Notes under the pieces: model-generated
Databases searched by the model: none
Told to the model about the DNA's origin: nothing
Seen by the model: only the letters and a program-made list of their open reading frames with translations
Translations under genes and position numbers: made by a program
In this document: piece by piece, positions 9,487-18,162 of the stretch
Position numbering within the stretch: the first letter of the stretch is position 1
How the letters are laid out: each line of letters starts with the position of its first letter
Assembly: GCF_003651245.1 (NCBI RefSeq)
Contig: NZ_RAPE01000001.1
Location: forward strand, 62,001 to 126,000
DNA length: 64,000 nt
Reading direction: 5' to 3'
DNA from: Roseovarius spongiae
GTDB taxonomy: Bacteria; Pseudomonadota; Alphaproteobacteria; Rhodobacterales; Rhodobacteraceae

Positions 9487-10635
9487 TCACCCCGCCATCG
9501 ACTCCACGAAGCGTTCGAACAGGTAATAGCTGTCCTGCGGGCCGGGACTGGCCTCGGGGTGGTGCTGCACCGAGAAGACCGGGCGGTCCTGCAGGCGGAT
9601 GCCGCAGTTCGACCCGTCAAAGAGCGACACGTGCGTTTCGGCCACGCCGGTGGGAAGGCTCTGGCCGTCGACCGCGAAGCCGTGGTTCATCGAGGTGATC
9701 TCGACCTTGCCGGTCTCCATGTCCTTGACCGGGTGGTTCGCGCCGTGGTGACCGTGGTTCATCTTGACCGTGCGCGCCCCCAGCGCCAGGGCGAGCATCT
9801 GGTGCCCGAGGCAGATGCCGAAGACCGGCAGATTCGCCTCGAGTATGCCGCTGATCGCGGGCACCGCGTATTCGCCCGTGGCCGCCGGGTCGCCGGGGCC
9901 GTTCGAGAGGAACACGCCGTCGGGATCATGCGCGAGCACCTCGTCGGCGGTCGCCGTCGCGGGCAGCACCGTCACTTCGCAGCCCGCGCTGGCGAGACAG
10001 CGCAGGATGTTGCGTTTCGCGCCGTAGTCGACCGCAACGACCTTGTGCCGCGGGTTCGTCTGGCGCGCGTATCCGTCGGGCCAGGCCCAGCGCATCTCGT
10101 CCCAGCGGTAGGACTGGGCGCAGCTCACCACGCGCGCGAGGTCCATTCCCACCAGCCCATTGAAGCCGCGCGCCTTCTCGATCAGCGCGGCCACGTCGAA
10201 ATTGCCGTCCGGGTCATGCGCAAGGGCGGCGTGCGGCGCGCCCTGCTGGCGGATCGCGCGCGTCAGGCGGCGGGTGTCGACGCCGCCGATGGCGATGCGC
10301 CCGCGCCGCGCCAGCCAGTGCTGAAGCGTCTGCGTGCTGCGCCAGTTGCTTGGCGCGGTGGGGTCCCACTTGACGACCATGCCCTCGGCGAAGGGCTCGG
10401 CGGTTTCGTCATCCTCGGGGTTCACCCCGGTATTGCCGATATGCGGGAAGGTGAAGGTCACGATCTGCCCGGCATAGCTCGGGTCGGTCATGATCTCCTG
10501 GTAGCCGGTCATCGCGGTGTTGAAGCACAGTTCCGCCACCGTCACGCCCGTCGCGCCGAAGCCGCGCCCGTAAAACACCGTCCCGTCGGCGAGAGCGAGG
10601 CAGGCGGTGGGGTGGTTCGGGGGGGTATCTGCCAT
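9487..10635 (-). CDS. carA: Carbamoyl-phosphate synthase small (glutaminase) subunit
   Basis: 382 residues from the ATG behind GGAGAG; an in-frame ATG 33 bases further upstream has no such site. N-terminal CPSase domain (LALADGTVFYGRGFGA at the start) and C-terminal class I glutamine amidotransferase domain with nucleophile Cys in ICLGHQ (about 274) and His-Pro-Glu (about 357). Supplies ammonia to CarB for carbamoyl phosphate, used in arginine and pyrimidine synthesis. carB is not in the window. Divergent from yqeY, an order common in alphaproteobacteria. Confidence 0.97.
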   Translation of the reverse strand: MADTPPNHPTACLALADGTVFYGRGFGATGVTVAELCFNTAMTGYQEIMTDPSYAGQIVTFTFPHIGNTGVNPEDDETAEPFAEGMVVKWDPTAPSNWRSTQTLQHWLARRGRIAIGGVDTRRLTRAIRQQGAPHAALAHDPDGNFDVAALIEKARGFNGLVGMDLARVVSCAQSYRWDEMRWAWPDGYARQTNPRHKVVAVDYGAKRNILRCLASAGCEVTVLPATATADEVLAHDPDGVFLSNGPGDPAATGEYAVPAISGILEANLPVFGICLGHQMLALALGARTVKMNHGHHGANHPVKDMETGKVEITSMNHGFAVDGQSLPTGVAETHVSLFDGSNCGIRLQDRPVFSVQHHPEASPGPQDSYYLFERFVESMAG

Positions 10636-10751
10636 GCGATGCTCTCCGGGCGCTGAAGCGGGCGACAAATCTGCGCTTGTCTAGGCGCGCGCCCCGGCAG
10701 GGTCAAGGGCCGGACCGGGGCGGGCGCGACCGTCACGCCAGCGGCACGAGG

Positions 10752-10779
10752 TTGTTGCAAGCGGCGTTGAGACTATATA
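10752..10779 (+). promoter_or_regulatory. Sigma-70-like promoter for yqeY
   Basis: TTGTTG, 16 bases, TATATA in the carA-yqeY divergent gap, about 90 bases before the yqeY ATG. Only AT-rich stretch in this gap. Confidence 0.4.
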
Positions 10780-10871
10780 AATGCCCATGCTCATGGCCGC
10801 CCCGCCGGATGGATGGCGCGCGGCGCGAAGTCAGGCGCATGATGCGCGCAGACCCCGAGGATGAACATATC

Positions 10872-11339
10872 ATGACATTGCGAGAACGTGTTGGCGCGTC
10901 GCTCAAGACGGCCATGAAGGAAAAGGACGTCAGCCGGCTGGCCACGCTGCGGCTGATCAACGCCGCGATCAAGGATCAGGACATCGCCGCGCGCGCGCAG
11001 GGCAACGAGGATGGCGTGGGCGATGCGGAGGTCCTGGCGATTCTCGGCAAGATGACCAAGCAGCGCCACGAATCGATGCGCGCCTACGAGGAGGGCGGGC
11101 GCATCGACCTTGCCGAGCGCGAGCGCGAGGAGGTCAAGGTGATCGAGGAATTCCTGCCCCGCCAACTGAGCGGCGAGGAGGTCGAGGAGGCGGTCGAGCA
11201 GGCCATCGCCGAGACCGGCGCCAGCTCGATCCGCGACATGGGCAAGGTCATGGGCCAGCTCAAGCAAAACTATGCCGGGCAGATGGATTTCGGCGCCGTC
11301 GGTCCGCGGATCAAGGACCGGCTCTGCAGCGGCGGCTGA
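10872..11339 (+). CDS. yqeY: GatB/YqeY domain protein
   Basis: 155 residues, almost entirely helical and highly charged. It is the stand-alone YqeY form of the tail domain found in the GatB subunit of tRNA-dependent amidotransferase. Conserved features seen are LRLINAAIK near residue 27, the central KQRHES segment, and EFLPRQLS near 95. Its job is not established; a tRNA-related role is usually assumed. Start chosen at MTLRERV because it aligns with family N termini; GAGG lies 11 bases upstream. Convergent with DUF2244. Confidence 0.9.
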   Translation: MTLRERVGASLKTAMKEKDVSRLATLRLINAAIKDQDIAARAQGNEDGVGDAEVLAILGKMTKQRHESMRAYEEGGRIDLAEREREEVKVIEEFLPRQLSGEEVEEAVEQAIAETGASSIRDMGKVMGQLKQNYAGQMDFGAVGPRIKDRLCSGG

Positions 11340-11351
11340 GCCGCCGCTCGT

Positions 11352-11852
11352 CTAACGGGTCGCGCGCGCTCGTGACAGTTCCCGCAGCAATTCGGAATAG
11401 AGCGCCTTGCGCTCGTCCTCGGAGAGAAACGCGCCGATCTCGACCTCGCGCCCCGCGCCCCTGAGCGTGAGGTAATGCGGCACCGGGCCTCCGGTCGGAT
11501 ACATGTCGACCTGCGCCCAGTAGCTGTTGCAGTCCCACTCGCGCACCTCGCCCCGCGGGTCGGTACGGGTCAGGTGAATCGCTTCGGCGTCGATGGTCAG
11601 CGCCTCGTGCACCCGGCCGCTGGCGTATGAGCGTTTGAGCGCCCACCAGAGCCCCGCCACCGCCAGCGCGAGGAACGGCAGCAACCCCCAGAGCAGGGCG
11701 GTGCCCAGCAGCGGGAACAGCGGCAAGGAGATCATCGCCGCGGTCAGCGCCATGAACCCCGCGAAGCCGCGCCGCGGCAGCGATCTGTAGGGCCAGAGAT
11801 CGAGCCGCGCGACCTTGGAGCCGACGGCGGGCGGGGACCATTCGTAGGGCAT
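11352..11852 (-). CDS. DUF2244 integral membrane protein
   Basis: 166 residues with two adjacent membrane helices (about 30-75) after a short N-terminal tail beginning MPYEWSPP, then a beta-rich soluble domain ending in a charged helix. The pattern (RSLPRRGF, then two helices, then a VREWDCNSYW stretch) is that of DUF2244/COG5488 proteins of alphaproteobacteria. Function unknown. Ends 12 bases from the convergent yqeY stop. Confidence 0.8.
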   Translation of the reverse strand: MPYEWSPPAVGSKVARLDLWPYRSLPRRGFAGFMALTAAMISLPLFPLLGTALLWGLLPFLALAVAGLWWALKRSYASGRVHEALTIDAEAIHLTRTDPRGEVREWDCNSYWAQVDMYPTGGPVPHYLTLRGAGREVEIGAFLSEDERKALYSELLRELSRARATR

Positions 11853-12067
11853 GCGCGAGTATCTAAAGCGTTTCGACCGGCCGAAAAGTGCCGCATCGCG
11901 TGGCCGAGGTCAAACCGCCCCGGCGGCGCGTGATCCGCTTATGTGCGCCGGGGCGCGCGCATTTTCACCCGTTGCGCGCTCAAAGGCCGGGGCGTGCCCC
12001 CGACCCCCGGCGGATTTCCGGCGGAGCCCCCATTCCGCCGGCCCGCGGATCGTGCTAGGCCCGCGTC

Positions 12068-14323
12068 ATGAGCACCCTGCCCACACGCGACGAGATCCTG
12101 CAATGGATTTCGGACAACCCGACGCTGACCTCCAAACGCGACATCGCCCGCGCCTTCGGCGTCAAGGGCGCGGCGCGGATCGATCTCAAGCGCATCCTGC
12201 GAGAGCTCGAGGCCGAGGGCCATCTCGAGAAGCGCCGCAAGAGCTACCGCGATCCCGATCGCCTGCCGCCGGTGAGCGTGTTGCAGGTGGGCGAGGTGAC
12301 GCCCGATGGCGACCTGACGGCGCGCCCGATGGAATGGCAGGGCGAGGGGCCGGAGCCGCTGATCCTGCTGATCCCGCGCGCGGGGGAGCCGGCGCTTGCG
12401 CCGGGCGACCGCATCCTCGCCCGGCTGAGCGAGGTGAAGAACGAGCCGCACGCCTATGAGGGGCGGCTGATCCGGCGTATCGGGATCAACCCGCGAAAAC
12501 TGCTCGGCGTCTTTCGCAAGACCTCGGAAGGCGGGCGCATTCAGCCCGTTGACAAGGGCCAGGACCGCGAATGGCGCGTCGACGAGAAATCGACCGGCGG
12601 GGCGAAGGACGGTGAGCTGGTCGAGGCCGAGCAATTCGGCCCCAAGGACCGCATGGGCCTTCCGCGCGCGCGCGTCTTGCAGCGCCTGGGCGACCCGAGC
12701 GCGCCGCGCGCCGTGTCGCTGATCGCGATCCACCAGCACGGCATCCCCGACGATTTCCCCGACGCGGCGATCACAGAGGCCGACGCGATGAAGCCCGCGG
12801 GCCTCAAGGGGCGCACGGACCTGCGTCATCTGCCGCTCGTCACCATCGACCCGTCGGACGCGCGCGACCACGACGACGCCTGTTTCGCCCATGCCGACGA
12901 CGACCCCAATAACGAGGGCGGCCACGTGATCTGGGTCGCCATTGCCGACGTCGCGCATTACGTGACCCCGGGAAGCGCGCTCGACCGGGAGGCGCGCAAG
13001 CGCGGCAACTCGAGCTATTTCCCCGACCGCGTGGTTCCGATGCTGCCGGACCGGCTGTCGGGCGATCTCTGTTCGCTGCACGAGGGCGTGCCGCGCGCCT
13101 GCATCGCGGTGCGGATGGTGGTGAACGAACAGGGCGAGAAGATCGGCCAGGACTTCGTCCGCGGGCTCATGCGATCGGCCGCGTCGCTGAACTACCGCGA
13201 GGTGCAGGCGGCGATGGACGGCGCCCCGAACGAGAAATGCGCGCCCCTCATGGACGAGGTGATCGCGCCGCTCTACGCCGCTTACGAGGCGCTGAAGCGG
13301 GCGCGCCGGTACCGCCAGCCGCTTGATCTAGAACTGCCCGAACGCAAGGTGGAGCTGAGCGAGGAAGGCAAGGTGCTGAGCGTGAGCTTTGCAGAGCGGC
13401 TGGACGCGCACAAGCTGATCGAAGAATTCATGGTGCTGGCTAACGTCGCCGCCGCCGAGGTGCTGACGGCGAAGAAATCGCCGCTTCTCTTCCGCGTCCA
13501 TGAGGAGCCGACCGAGGAAAAGCTCGACACGCTGCGCGACGCGGCCGAGGTGGCTGGGCTGACGCTGGCGCGTGGGCAGGTGCTCAAGACGCATCACCTC
13601 AACGCGCTCTTGCGGGGCGCGGCGGGCACGGAACATGCCGAGCAGATCAACATGTCCACCCTGCGCGCCATGACGCAGGCCTATTACGCGCCGTCGAATT
13701 TCGGGCATTTCGGCCTCGCGCTGCGAGCCTACGCGCATTTCACCTCGCCGATCCGGCGTTACGCCGACCTTGTCGTGCACCGCGCGCTCATCTCCGCGCA
13801 TGGCTGGGGCGACGACGGGCTGCCGCCGGACGCCGAGGACCGGCTCGAGGCGACGGCGGAGCATATCTCGGAGACCGAGCGCCGCTCGATGATGGCCGAG
13901 CGCGACACCAATGACCGCTACCTCGCCGCGTTCCTGAGCGAACGGGTGGGCGAGGAATTCACCGGGCGGATCAGCGGCGTGGCGCGGTTCGGCGTTTTCG
14001 TGCGGCTGGACGAAACCGGGGCCGACGGGCTGATCCCGATCCGCAACCTCGGACGCGAGTACTTCCACTTCGACGCCGAGAGCGCGACGCTCATGGGCGC
14101 CGATTCGGGCCGGGTGATCGGGCTGGGCCAGCGCGTGACCGTGCGGCTGGCCGAGGCGGCGCCGGTGACGGGGGGGATCGCGCTCGACCTCGTCAGCGTC
14201 GAGGGCAAGGCGGTCGCGCGCGGCCCCTCCAAGGGCCGCGGCAAGCCGCCCAAACGCAAGCTGGGCGCGGCGAAGAAGAAGGCGGCGAAGGCCCGCAAGA
14301 AGGTGAAGCGCAGCCGCAAGTGA
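12068..14323 (+). CDS. rnr: Ribonuclease R
   Basis: 751 residues, normal for RNase R. N-terminal winged-helix RNA-binding region (1-70), cold-shock OB folds, the RNB catalytic domain with the metal-binding IDPSDARDHDDA motif near residue 258, an S1 domain (about 635-720) and a Lys/Arg-rich tail of about 35 residues, which in the family helps bind structured RNA. It is a processive 3'-5' exoribonuclease that degrades structured RNA and takes part in RNA quality control. ATG at 12068 follows a short leader without a strong Shine-Dalgarno. Confidence 0.97.
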   Translation: MSTLPTRDEILQWISDNPTLTSKRDIARAFGVKGAARIDLKRILRELEAEGHLEKRRKSYRDPDRLPPVSVLQVGEVTPDGDLTARPMEWQGEGPEPLILLIPRAGEPALAPGDRILARLSEVKNEPHAYEGRLIRRIGINPRKLLGVFRKTSEGGRIQPVDKGQDREWRVDEKSTGGAKDGELVEAEQFGPKDRMGLPRARVLQRLGDPSAPRAVSLIAIHQHGIPDDFPDAAITEADAMKPAGLKGRTDLRHLPLVTIDPSDARDHDDACFAHADDDPNNEGGHVIWVAIADVAHYVTPGSALDREARKRGNSSYFPDRVVPMLPDRLSGDLCSLHEGVPRACIAVRMVVNEQGEKIGQDFVRGLMRSAASLNYREVQAAMDGAPNEKCAPLMDEVIAPLYAAYEALKRARRYRQPLDLELPERKVELSEEGKVLSVSFAERLDAHKLIEEFMVLANVAAAEVLTAKKSPLLFRVHEEPTEEKLDTLRDAAEVAGLTLARGQVLKTHHLNALLRGAAGTEHAEQINMSTLRAMTQAYYAPSNFGHFGLALRAYAHFTSPIRRYADLVVHRALISAHGWGDDGLPPDAEDRLEATAEHISETERRSMMAERDTNDRYLAAFLSERVGEEFTGRISGVARFGVFVRLDETGADGLIPIRNLGREYFHFDAESATLMGADSGRVIGLGQRVTVRLAEAAPVTGGIALDLVSVEGKAVARGPSKGRGKPPKRKLGAAKKKAAKARKKVKRSRK

Positions 14324-14337
14324 CGGGCGCGGCGCAA

Positions 14338-14381
14338 GACTATTCCAAATAGTCCTGCCAAAACTCTTCGAAGAGTTTTGG
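14338..14381. repeat. Two-hairpin convergent-junction element, copy 1
   Basis: Hairpin one (14338-14354): GACTATT-CCA-AATAGTC. Hairpin two (14358-14381): a perfect 24-base palindrome starting CCAAAACTCTTC. Placed between convergent rnr and purK, it probably terminates both. Same order and spacing of modules as copies at 19803 and 32608, though more diverged. Confidence 0.65.
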
Positions 14382-14384
14382 CCG

Positions 14385-15458
14385 TCACGCCGGGCCGGTC
14401 ACCCGGTTCACATGTCCCATCTTGCGGCCCGGCTTCACCTCGGCCTTGCCATAGAGATGAAGCGCGGCGTTCCCTTCCCGCGCGAGTGCCGGCACGCGGT
14501 CCATGTCGTCGCCGATCAGGTTCTCCATCACCACGTTCGAATGCCGCGCGCCATCGGCCAGCGGCCAGCCGGCGACGGCGCGGATGTGCTGCTCGAACTG
14601 GTCCACCGCGCAGCCGTTCTGCGTCCAGTGGCCCGAGTTGTGCACGCGCGGGGCGATCTCGTTCACGATCAGGCCGCCGGGCGTGACGAACAATTCCACG
14701 CCCATCACGCCGACATAATCCAGCTTGTTCAGGATCTTTGCCGCCAGCAGCACCGCGTCGGCGCGCTGCGCGGCGCCAAGGCGCGCGGGCACGGTGGTGG
14801 TGCGCAGGATGCCGCCCTCGTGGACGTTCTCGCCCGGATCGAAACAGGCCACGTCGCCGCCGAGACCCCGCGCCGCGATGACGGAAACCTCGTGGCTGAA
14901 CTCGATGAACCCCTCGTAGATCGCCGACGCGCCCTGCATCGCGGCGAGCGCGCCCTCCGCGTCGCCCGGCGCGCGCAGACGCGCCTGCCCCTTGCCGTCA
15001 TAGCCGAAGCGCCGGGTCTTGAGGATCGCGGGCAGGCCGATCTCGTCGATGCTCTGCGCGAGGTCGACCGCGTCATCCACCGCCGCGAAGGGCGCGGTGG
15101 CGAGGCCGAGATCGGTCAGGAACGCCTTTTCGACCAGCCGGTCCTGGCTCACCCGGAGCGCGTTGCGACCGGGGCGGACGGGTTTCAGCGGTTCGAGGAT
15201 GTCGAGCGCGGAAGTCGGGATGTTCTCGAATTCGTAGGTGATGACGTCGGCGGCGGCGGCGAAATCGCGCAGCGCGTCCGCGTCTTCATACTCGGAACGG
15301 AAATGGTTGTTGGCGACGTGGCTTGCGGGGCAGTCGCCGCCGGGCTCGAAGATGCAGGTCCTGAACCCCAGCCGCGCGGCGGCGACCGAGAGCATCCGGC
15401 CCAGCTGGCCGCCGCCCAGGATGCCGATTGTGGCGCCGGGTGCGAGCGGCTCAGTCAT
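14385..15458 (-). CDS. purK: N5-carboxyaminoimidazole ribonucleotide synthetase
   Basis: 357 residues from the ATG that overlaps the purE stop by eight bases; the longer in-frame opening upstream is purE sequence in another frame. ATP-grasp enzyme: [10 protein letters not shown] at about residue 14, ATP-binding YDGKGQ near 150, and [13 protein letters not shown] near 270. It carboxylates AIR with bicarbonate and ATP, giving the PurE substrate in purine synthesis. Co-transcribed with purE. Confidence 0.96.
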   Translation of the reverse strand: MTEPLAPGATIGILGGGQLGRMLSVAAARLGFRTCIFEPGGDCPASHVANNHFRSEYEDADALRDFAAAADVITYEFENIPTSALDILEPLKPVRPGRNALRVSQDRLVEKAFLTDLGLATAPFAAVDDAVDLAQSIDEIGLPAILKTRRFGYDGKGQARLRAPGDAEGALAAMQGASAIYEGFIEFSHEVSVIAARGLGGDVACFDPGENVHEGGILRTTTVPARLGAAQRADAVLLAAKILNKLDYVGVMGVELFVTPGGLIVNEIAPRVHNSGHWTQNGCAVDQFEQHIRAVAGWPLADGARHSNVVMENLIGDDMDRVPALAREGNAALHLYGKAEVKPGRKMGHVNRVTGPA

Positions 15459-15939
15459 CGCGCGGCTCCTCGGGGATCGAGGCCGAGAGCGCGGCGCGCC
15501 AGGCGTCGAGCCGCCGCGCCAGCGCGGCGTCCCCGTTGGCGAGGATCGCGGCGGCCAGCAGCCCGGCATTGGCGGCTCCCGCCGCGCCGATCGCCATCGT
15601 CGCGACCGGGTAGCCGCGCGGCATCTGCACGATCGAATAGAGACTGTCGACCCCCGAGAGCGCCCGCGTCTCGATCGGCACGCCGATCACCGGCACGCGG
15701 GTCTTGGACGCCATCATGCCCGGCAGATGCGCCGCCCCGCCCGCGCCCGCGATGATCGCGCCCAGGCCGCGATCCGCCGCCTCGGCCCCGTAGGACCAGA
15801 GCCGGTCCGGCGTGCGGTGCGCCGAGACGATTCGCGTCTCGAAACCCACGCCGAGCGCATCGAGGATCTCCGCGGCCTCTTTCATGGTGGGCCAGTCCGA
15901 CTGGCTGCCCATGATGATTCCCACGCTGATATCCGCCAT
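15451..15939 (-). CDS. purE: N5-CAIR mutase
   Basis: 162 residues, class I PurE. The SQSDWPTM motif near residue 12 binds the phosphate, and the SAHRTP motif near 42 carries the catalytic His. Glycine/alanine-rich [11 protein letters not shown] is the conserved core segment. It converts N5-CAIR to CAIR. The eight-base overlap with purK indicates translational coupling. Confidence 0.96.
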   Translation of the reverse strand: MADISVGIIMGSQSDWPTMKEAAEILDALGVGFETRIVSAHRTPDRLWSYGAEAADRGLGAIIAGAGGAAHLPGMMASKTRVPVIGVPIETRALSGVDSLYSIVQMPRGYPVATMAIGAAGAANAGLLAAAILANGDAALARRLDAWRAALSASIPEEPRDD

Positions 15940-15985
15940 GCCGCGCCCCCTGTCCTGAGGGGCGCACTATACGCATCACATGAGG

Positions 15986-16210
15986 CTAGGCAATGATGTC
16001 CGGCAACAGCCGGTCCTCTATGTAGGCGATCATGTCCTTGAGGCGCAGTTTCTGCTGCTTCAGCCGCTTGACGGTGAGCGGATCGCGCGCGCCGCGCTCT
16101 TCCAGCGCGGAAATCGCGTCGTCAAGATCGCGGTGCTGGCGGCGGAACTCCTCGAGCTCCACGCGCAGCACCTCGTCCGACTTCATCGACAGATCGCCAA
16201 ATGCGTTCAT
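15986..16210 (-). CDS. YdcH-like DUF465 protein
   Basis: About 74 residues, a charged coiled-coil hairpin with the family hallmark LKQQKLRLKDMI near the C terminus. Function unknown. Two starts are possible: the ATG at 16210 and one six codons upstream at 16228; neither has a clear Shine-Dalgarno and 16210 fits family length better. It is 46 bases upstream of purE on the same strand and divergent from hsp20. Confidence 0.8.
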   Translation of the reverse strand: MNAFGDLSMKSDEVLRVELEEFRRQHRDLDDAISALEERGARDPLTVKRLKQQKLRLKDMIAYIEDRLLPDIIA

Positions 16211-16289
16211 GGCCCAAGGAGCCCCCAAAACCGCTGTGGCCCTTAATATAGAGGCTCGCGCGGTTTTCGCATAGCCCCCGCGCGCCGCC

Positions 16290-16318
16290 CTTGCGCGGCC
16301 CCGAAAGGGCGCCCATAT
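16290..16318 (+). promoter_or_regulatory. Sigma-32 (RpoH)-like heat-shock promoter
   Basis: CTTGCGC, 14 bases, GCCCATAT. This matches the sigma-32 consensus (CTTGAAA and CCCCATnT) closely at the positions that matter, and lies 74 bases before the hsp20 start, giving a leader of about 65 bases. Confidence 0.6.
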
Positions 16319-16391
16319 TCATTGGCGAAGGCGGGTCGCCGTAACGGGGCCCTGTCTGAACGGACGGTCGCTTAATCGCAAGGACGAGTCG

Positions 16392-16820
16392 ATGACGAAA
16401 CTGACCCTGGGGGCGCACCCCTACATGCTGGGCTTCGAACAGCTCGAGCGGCTGCTGGAACGCAGCGCCAAGTCTGGAAACGAGGGGTATCCGCCCTTCA
16501 ACATCGAACAGACCAGCGAGAATTCCTATCGCATCACCCTGGCCGTCGCCGGGTTTTCGGAGACCGAGCTGTCGGTCACCGTGGAGGACCGCCAACTGGT
16601 CATCCGCGGACGGCAGGCAGAGGACGATGGCGGGCGCATCTTTCTGCACCGCGGCATCGCCGGACGGCAGTTCCAGCGGTCCTTCGTTCTCGCCGACGGA
16701 GTCGAGGTGGGCGAGGCGATCATGGAAAACGGTCTGCTGCATGTCGATCTCACGCGCGCACAGCCGGAAACGGTCGTGCAGACCATCCAGATCAACAAGC
16801 CGTCAAGGGGAAAGGAGTAA
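16392..16820 (+). CDS. Small heat-shock protein (Hsp20/IbpA class)
   Basis: 142 residues with an alpha-crystallin domain spanning about 35-130: PPFNIEQTSENSYRITLAVAG opening strand, VEDRQLVIRGRQ, and the closing ENGLLHVDLTR with the A-x-x-x-G-like GL motif. The C-terminal tail holds IQI, the I-x-I anchor that docks in a neighbouring subunit's groove in oligomers. ATP-independent holdase for unfolded proteins. Heat-shock control is suggested by the promoter at 16290. DUF1150 follows after four bases. Confidence 0.93.
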   Translation: MTKLTLGAHPYMLGFEQLERLLERSAKSGNEGYPPFNIEQTSENSYRITLAVAGFSETELSVTVEDRQLVIRGRQAEDDGGRIFLHRGIAGRQFQRSFVLADGVEVGEAIMENGLLHVDLTRAQPETVVQTIQINKPSRGKE

Positions 16821-16824
16821 CGTC

Positions 16825-17052
16825 ATGGACACGAACTACGATTTCGGCGCGGGCGACGAGAACCGCATCGCCTATATCCGGTCGGTCGACGTGGCCGAGC
16901 TGCCTTCGGAGATCCGGTCGCAGGTCCAGGGGCTGGGAACGATCTACGCGGTCCACAGCGCCGAGGGCGAACGGCTCGCGCTGGTGCGCGACCGCAAGCT
17001 GGCCTTCGCGCTGGCGCGCCAGCACGACCTTCTGCCGGTGACGGTGCATTGA
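16825..17052 (+). CDS. DUF1150 family protein
   Basis: 75 residues. Pattern VDVAELPSEIR followed by IYAVHSAEGERLALVRDRKLAFALARQHDL is the DUF1150/COG5568 signature. AAAGGAG overlaps the hsp20 stop, nine bases before this ATG. The pairing with Hsp20 is conserved in Rhodobacterales and suggests a stress role, but the biochemical function is unknown. Confidence 0.88.
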   Translation: MDTNYDFGAGDENRIAYIRSVDVAELPSEIRSQVQGLGTIYAVHSAEGERLALVRDRKLAFALARQHDLLPVTVH

Positions 17053-17454
17053 CGGCGCAGTCTGCGTTGAGGGAGTTTCCCGGGCGCAGGCGCGCTTGAG
17101 GTCGCGAACCTGGCGCAACACGTACTTGTCGATGCAAATGCTTGCGAGGCCGCGGGTGACGCGGCCTCTGGATAGGGCCGTTGAGGCCACCGGCCGAATC
17201 TTCAGTCATGAAACGCTAAGACAAACGGCGCATTGTAGCTGTACCGCGTCAGCATAATTCCCCATTCCAGACGGTCCGGGCGTCCCGGCGGGCCCGCCGG
17301 GAAGGGCCGGCGCGATTGGCGCCGGCCTTTGGGCTTGTTTCATTTCGCACCAGGGCGGCCGGCGCATCCAATTTTTCCGCTCAACCTACGATTCAGGTGA
17401 AGATTTCGCTGCATCCACATGCTATAGAACGCAAAACAAGAAAACGAGACGGTC
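17053..17454. other. 402-base non-coding gap with three hairpins
   Basis: No convincing reading frame. Three perfect structures are seen: a 9-bp stem GAGGCCGCG with 5-base loop (17146-17168), an 18-base palindrome CCCGGCGGGCCCGCCGGG (17284-17301), and a 9-bp stem GGCCGGCGC with loop GATTG followed by TTT (17305-17330). The last is terminator-like. The final 100 bases turn AT-rich, as expected for the promoter of the next gene. Could carry a small RNA. Confidence 0.5.
17305..17330 (+). terminator. Hairpin terminator
   Basis: GGCCGGCGC, GATTG loop, GCGCCGGCC, then TTT and a T-rich GGGCTTGTTTC tail. Could end the hsp20-DUF1150 transcript (253 bases downstream) or a separate small RNA. Confidence 0.6.
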
Positions 17455-18162
17455 ATGAGCAGCACCCCCAAGATGGATGCAAAACTGCGCGAGCGGATCA
17501 TCAGTCAGCCCGATGTCATCCTTGAAGATCAGGATCTTATGCGCGCGCTCATTGCCGCCAACGAGCGCGCGATGGGCGGCAATATCGTCGATCTGCGCGG
17601 CATCGCGATGGACCGGCTCGAGGCGCGGCTGGACCGGCTCGAGGATACGCATCGCTCGGTGATCGCGGCGGCCTATGACAACCTCGCGGGGACGAATCAG
17701 GTGCATCGCGCGATCCTGCGGATGCTCGACCCGGCGGAGTTCGAGGCGTTCCTGCGCGACCTGGGCGGCGAGGTGGCGCACATCCTGCGGGTCGACGCGA
17801 TTCGGCTGGTGCTCGAATCCGTGCAGAACGACGAGGACCCGGCGGTCAAGCGTCTGGACGACGTGCTGACCGTGGCCGAACCCGGTTTCGTCGAGCGATA
17901 CCTTACCGGCGGGCGCAACACCGGCCAGCGGCAGGTCACACTGCGGCAGGTGCACGAGAGCGCCGGCCATCTCTTTGGCGGCGACGCGCCCTTTATCCGC
18001 TCGGAGGCGTGCCTGCGGCTCGATTTCGGCGAGGGGCGCCTGCCCGGCATGCTGGTGATGGGGGCCGAGGATCCGCACCAGTTCAGCCCGCAGCAGGGAA
18101 CCGACCTACTGGCGTTCTTCGCGGGCGTCTTCGAACGCTCCATGCGGCGCTGGCTGTCATGA
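17455..18162 (+). CDS. DUF484 family protein
   Basis: 235 residues. Starts with a helical N-terminal region containing ISQPDVILEDQDLMRAL, the DUF484 signature, followed by a GAF-like domain (about 75-230) with a SEACLRLDFGEGRLPGMLVMGAED-type strand set. In many proteobacteria DUF484 lies directly before xerC, as here, where stop and start overlap (ATGA). Role unknown; the GAF-like fold suggests ligand sensing. Confidence 0.9.
   Translation: MSSTPKMDAKLRERIISQPDVILEDQDLMRALIAANERAMGGNIVDLRGIAMDRLEARLDRLEDTHRSVIAAAYDNLAGTNQVHRAILRMLDPAEFEAFLRDLGGEVAHILRVDAIRLVLESVQNDEDPAVKRLDDVLTVAEPGFVERYLTGGRNTGQRQVTLRQVHESAGHLFGGDAPFIRSEACLRLDFGEGRLPGMLVMGAEDPHQFSPQQGTDLLAFFAGVFERSMRRWLS

Noticed and set aside
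16319..16391. RNA thermometer (ROSE or fourU) in the hsp20 leader
   Set aside because: No clear run pairing with the AAGGAC ribosome site was found by eye.
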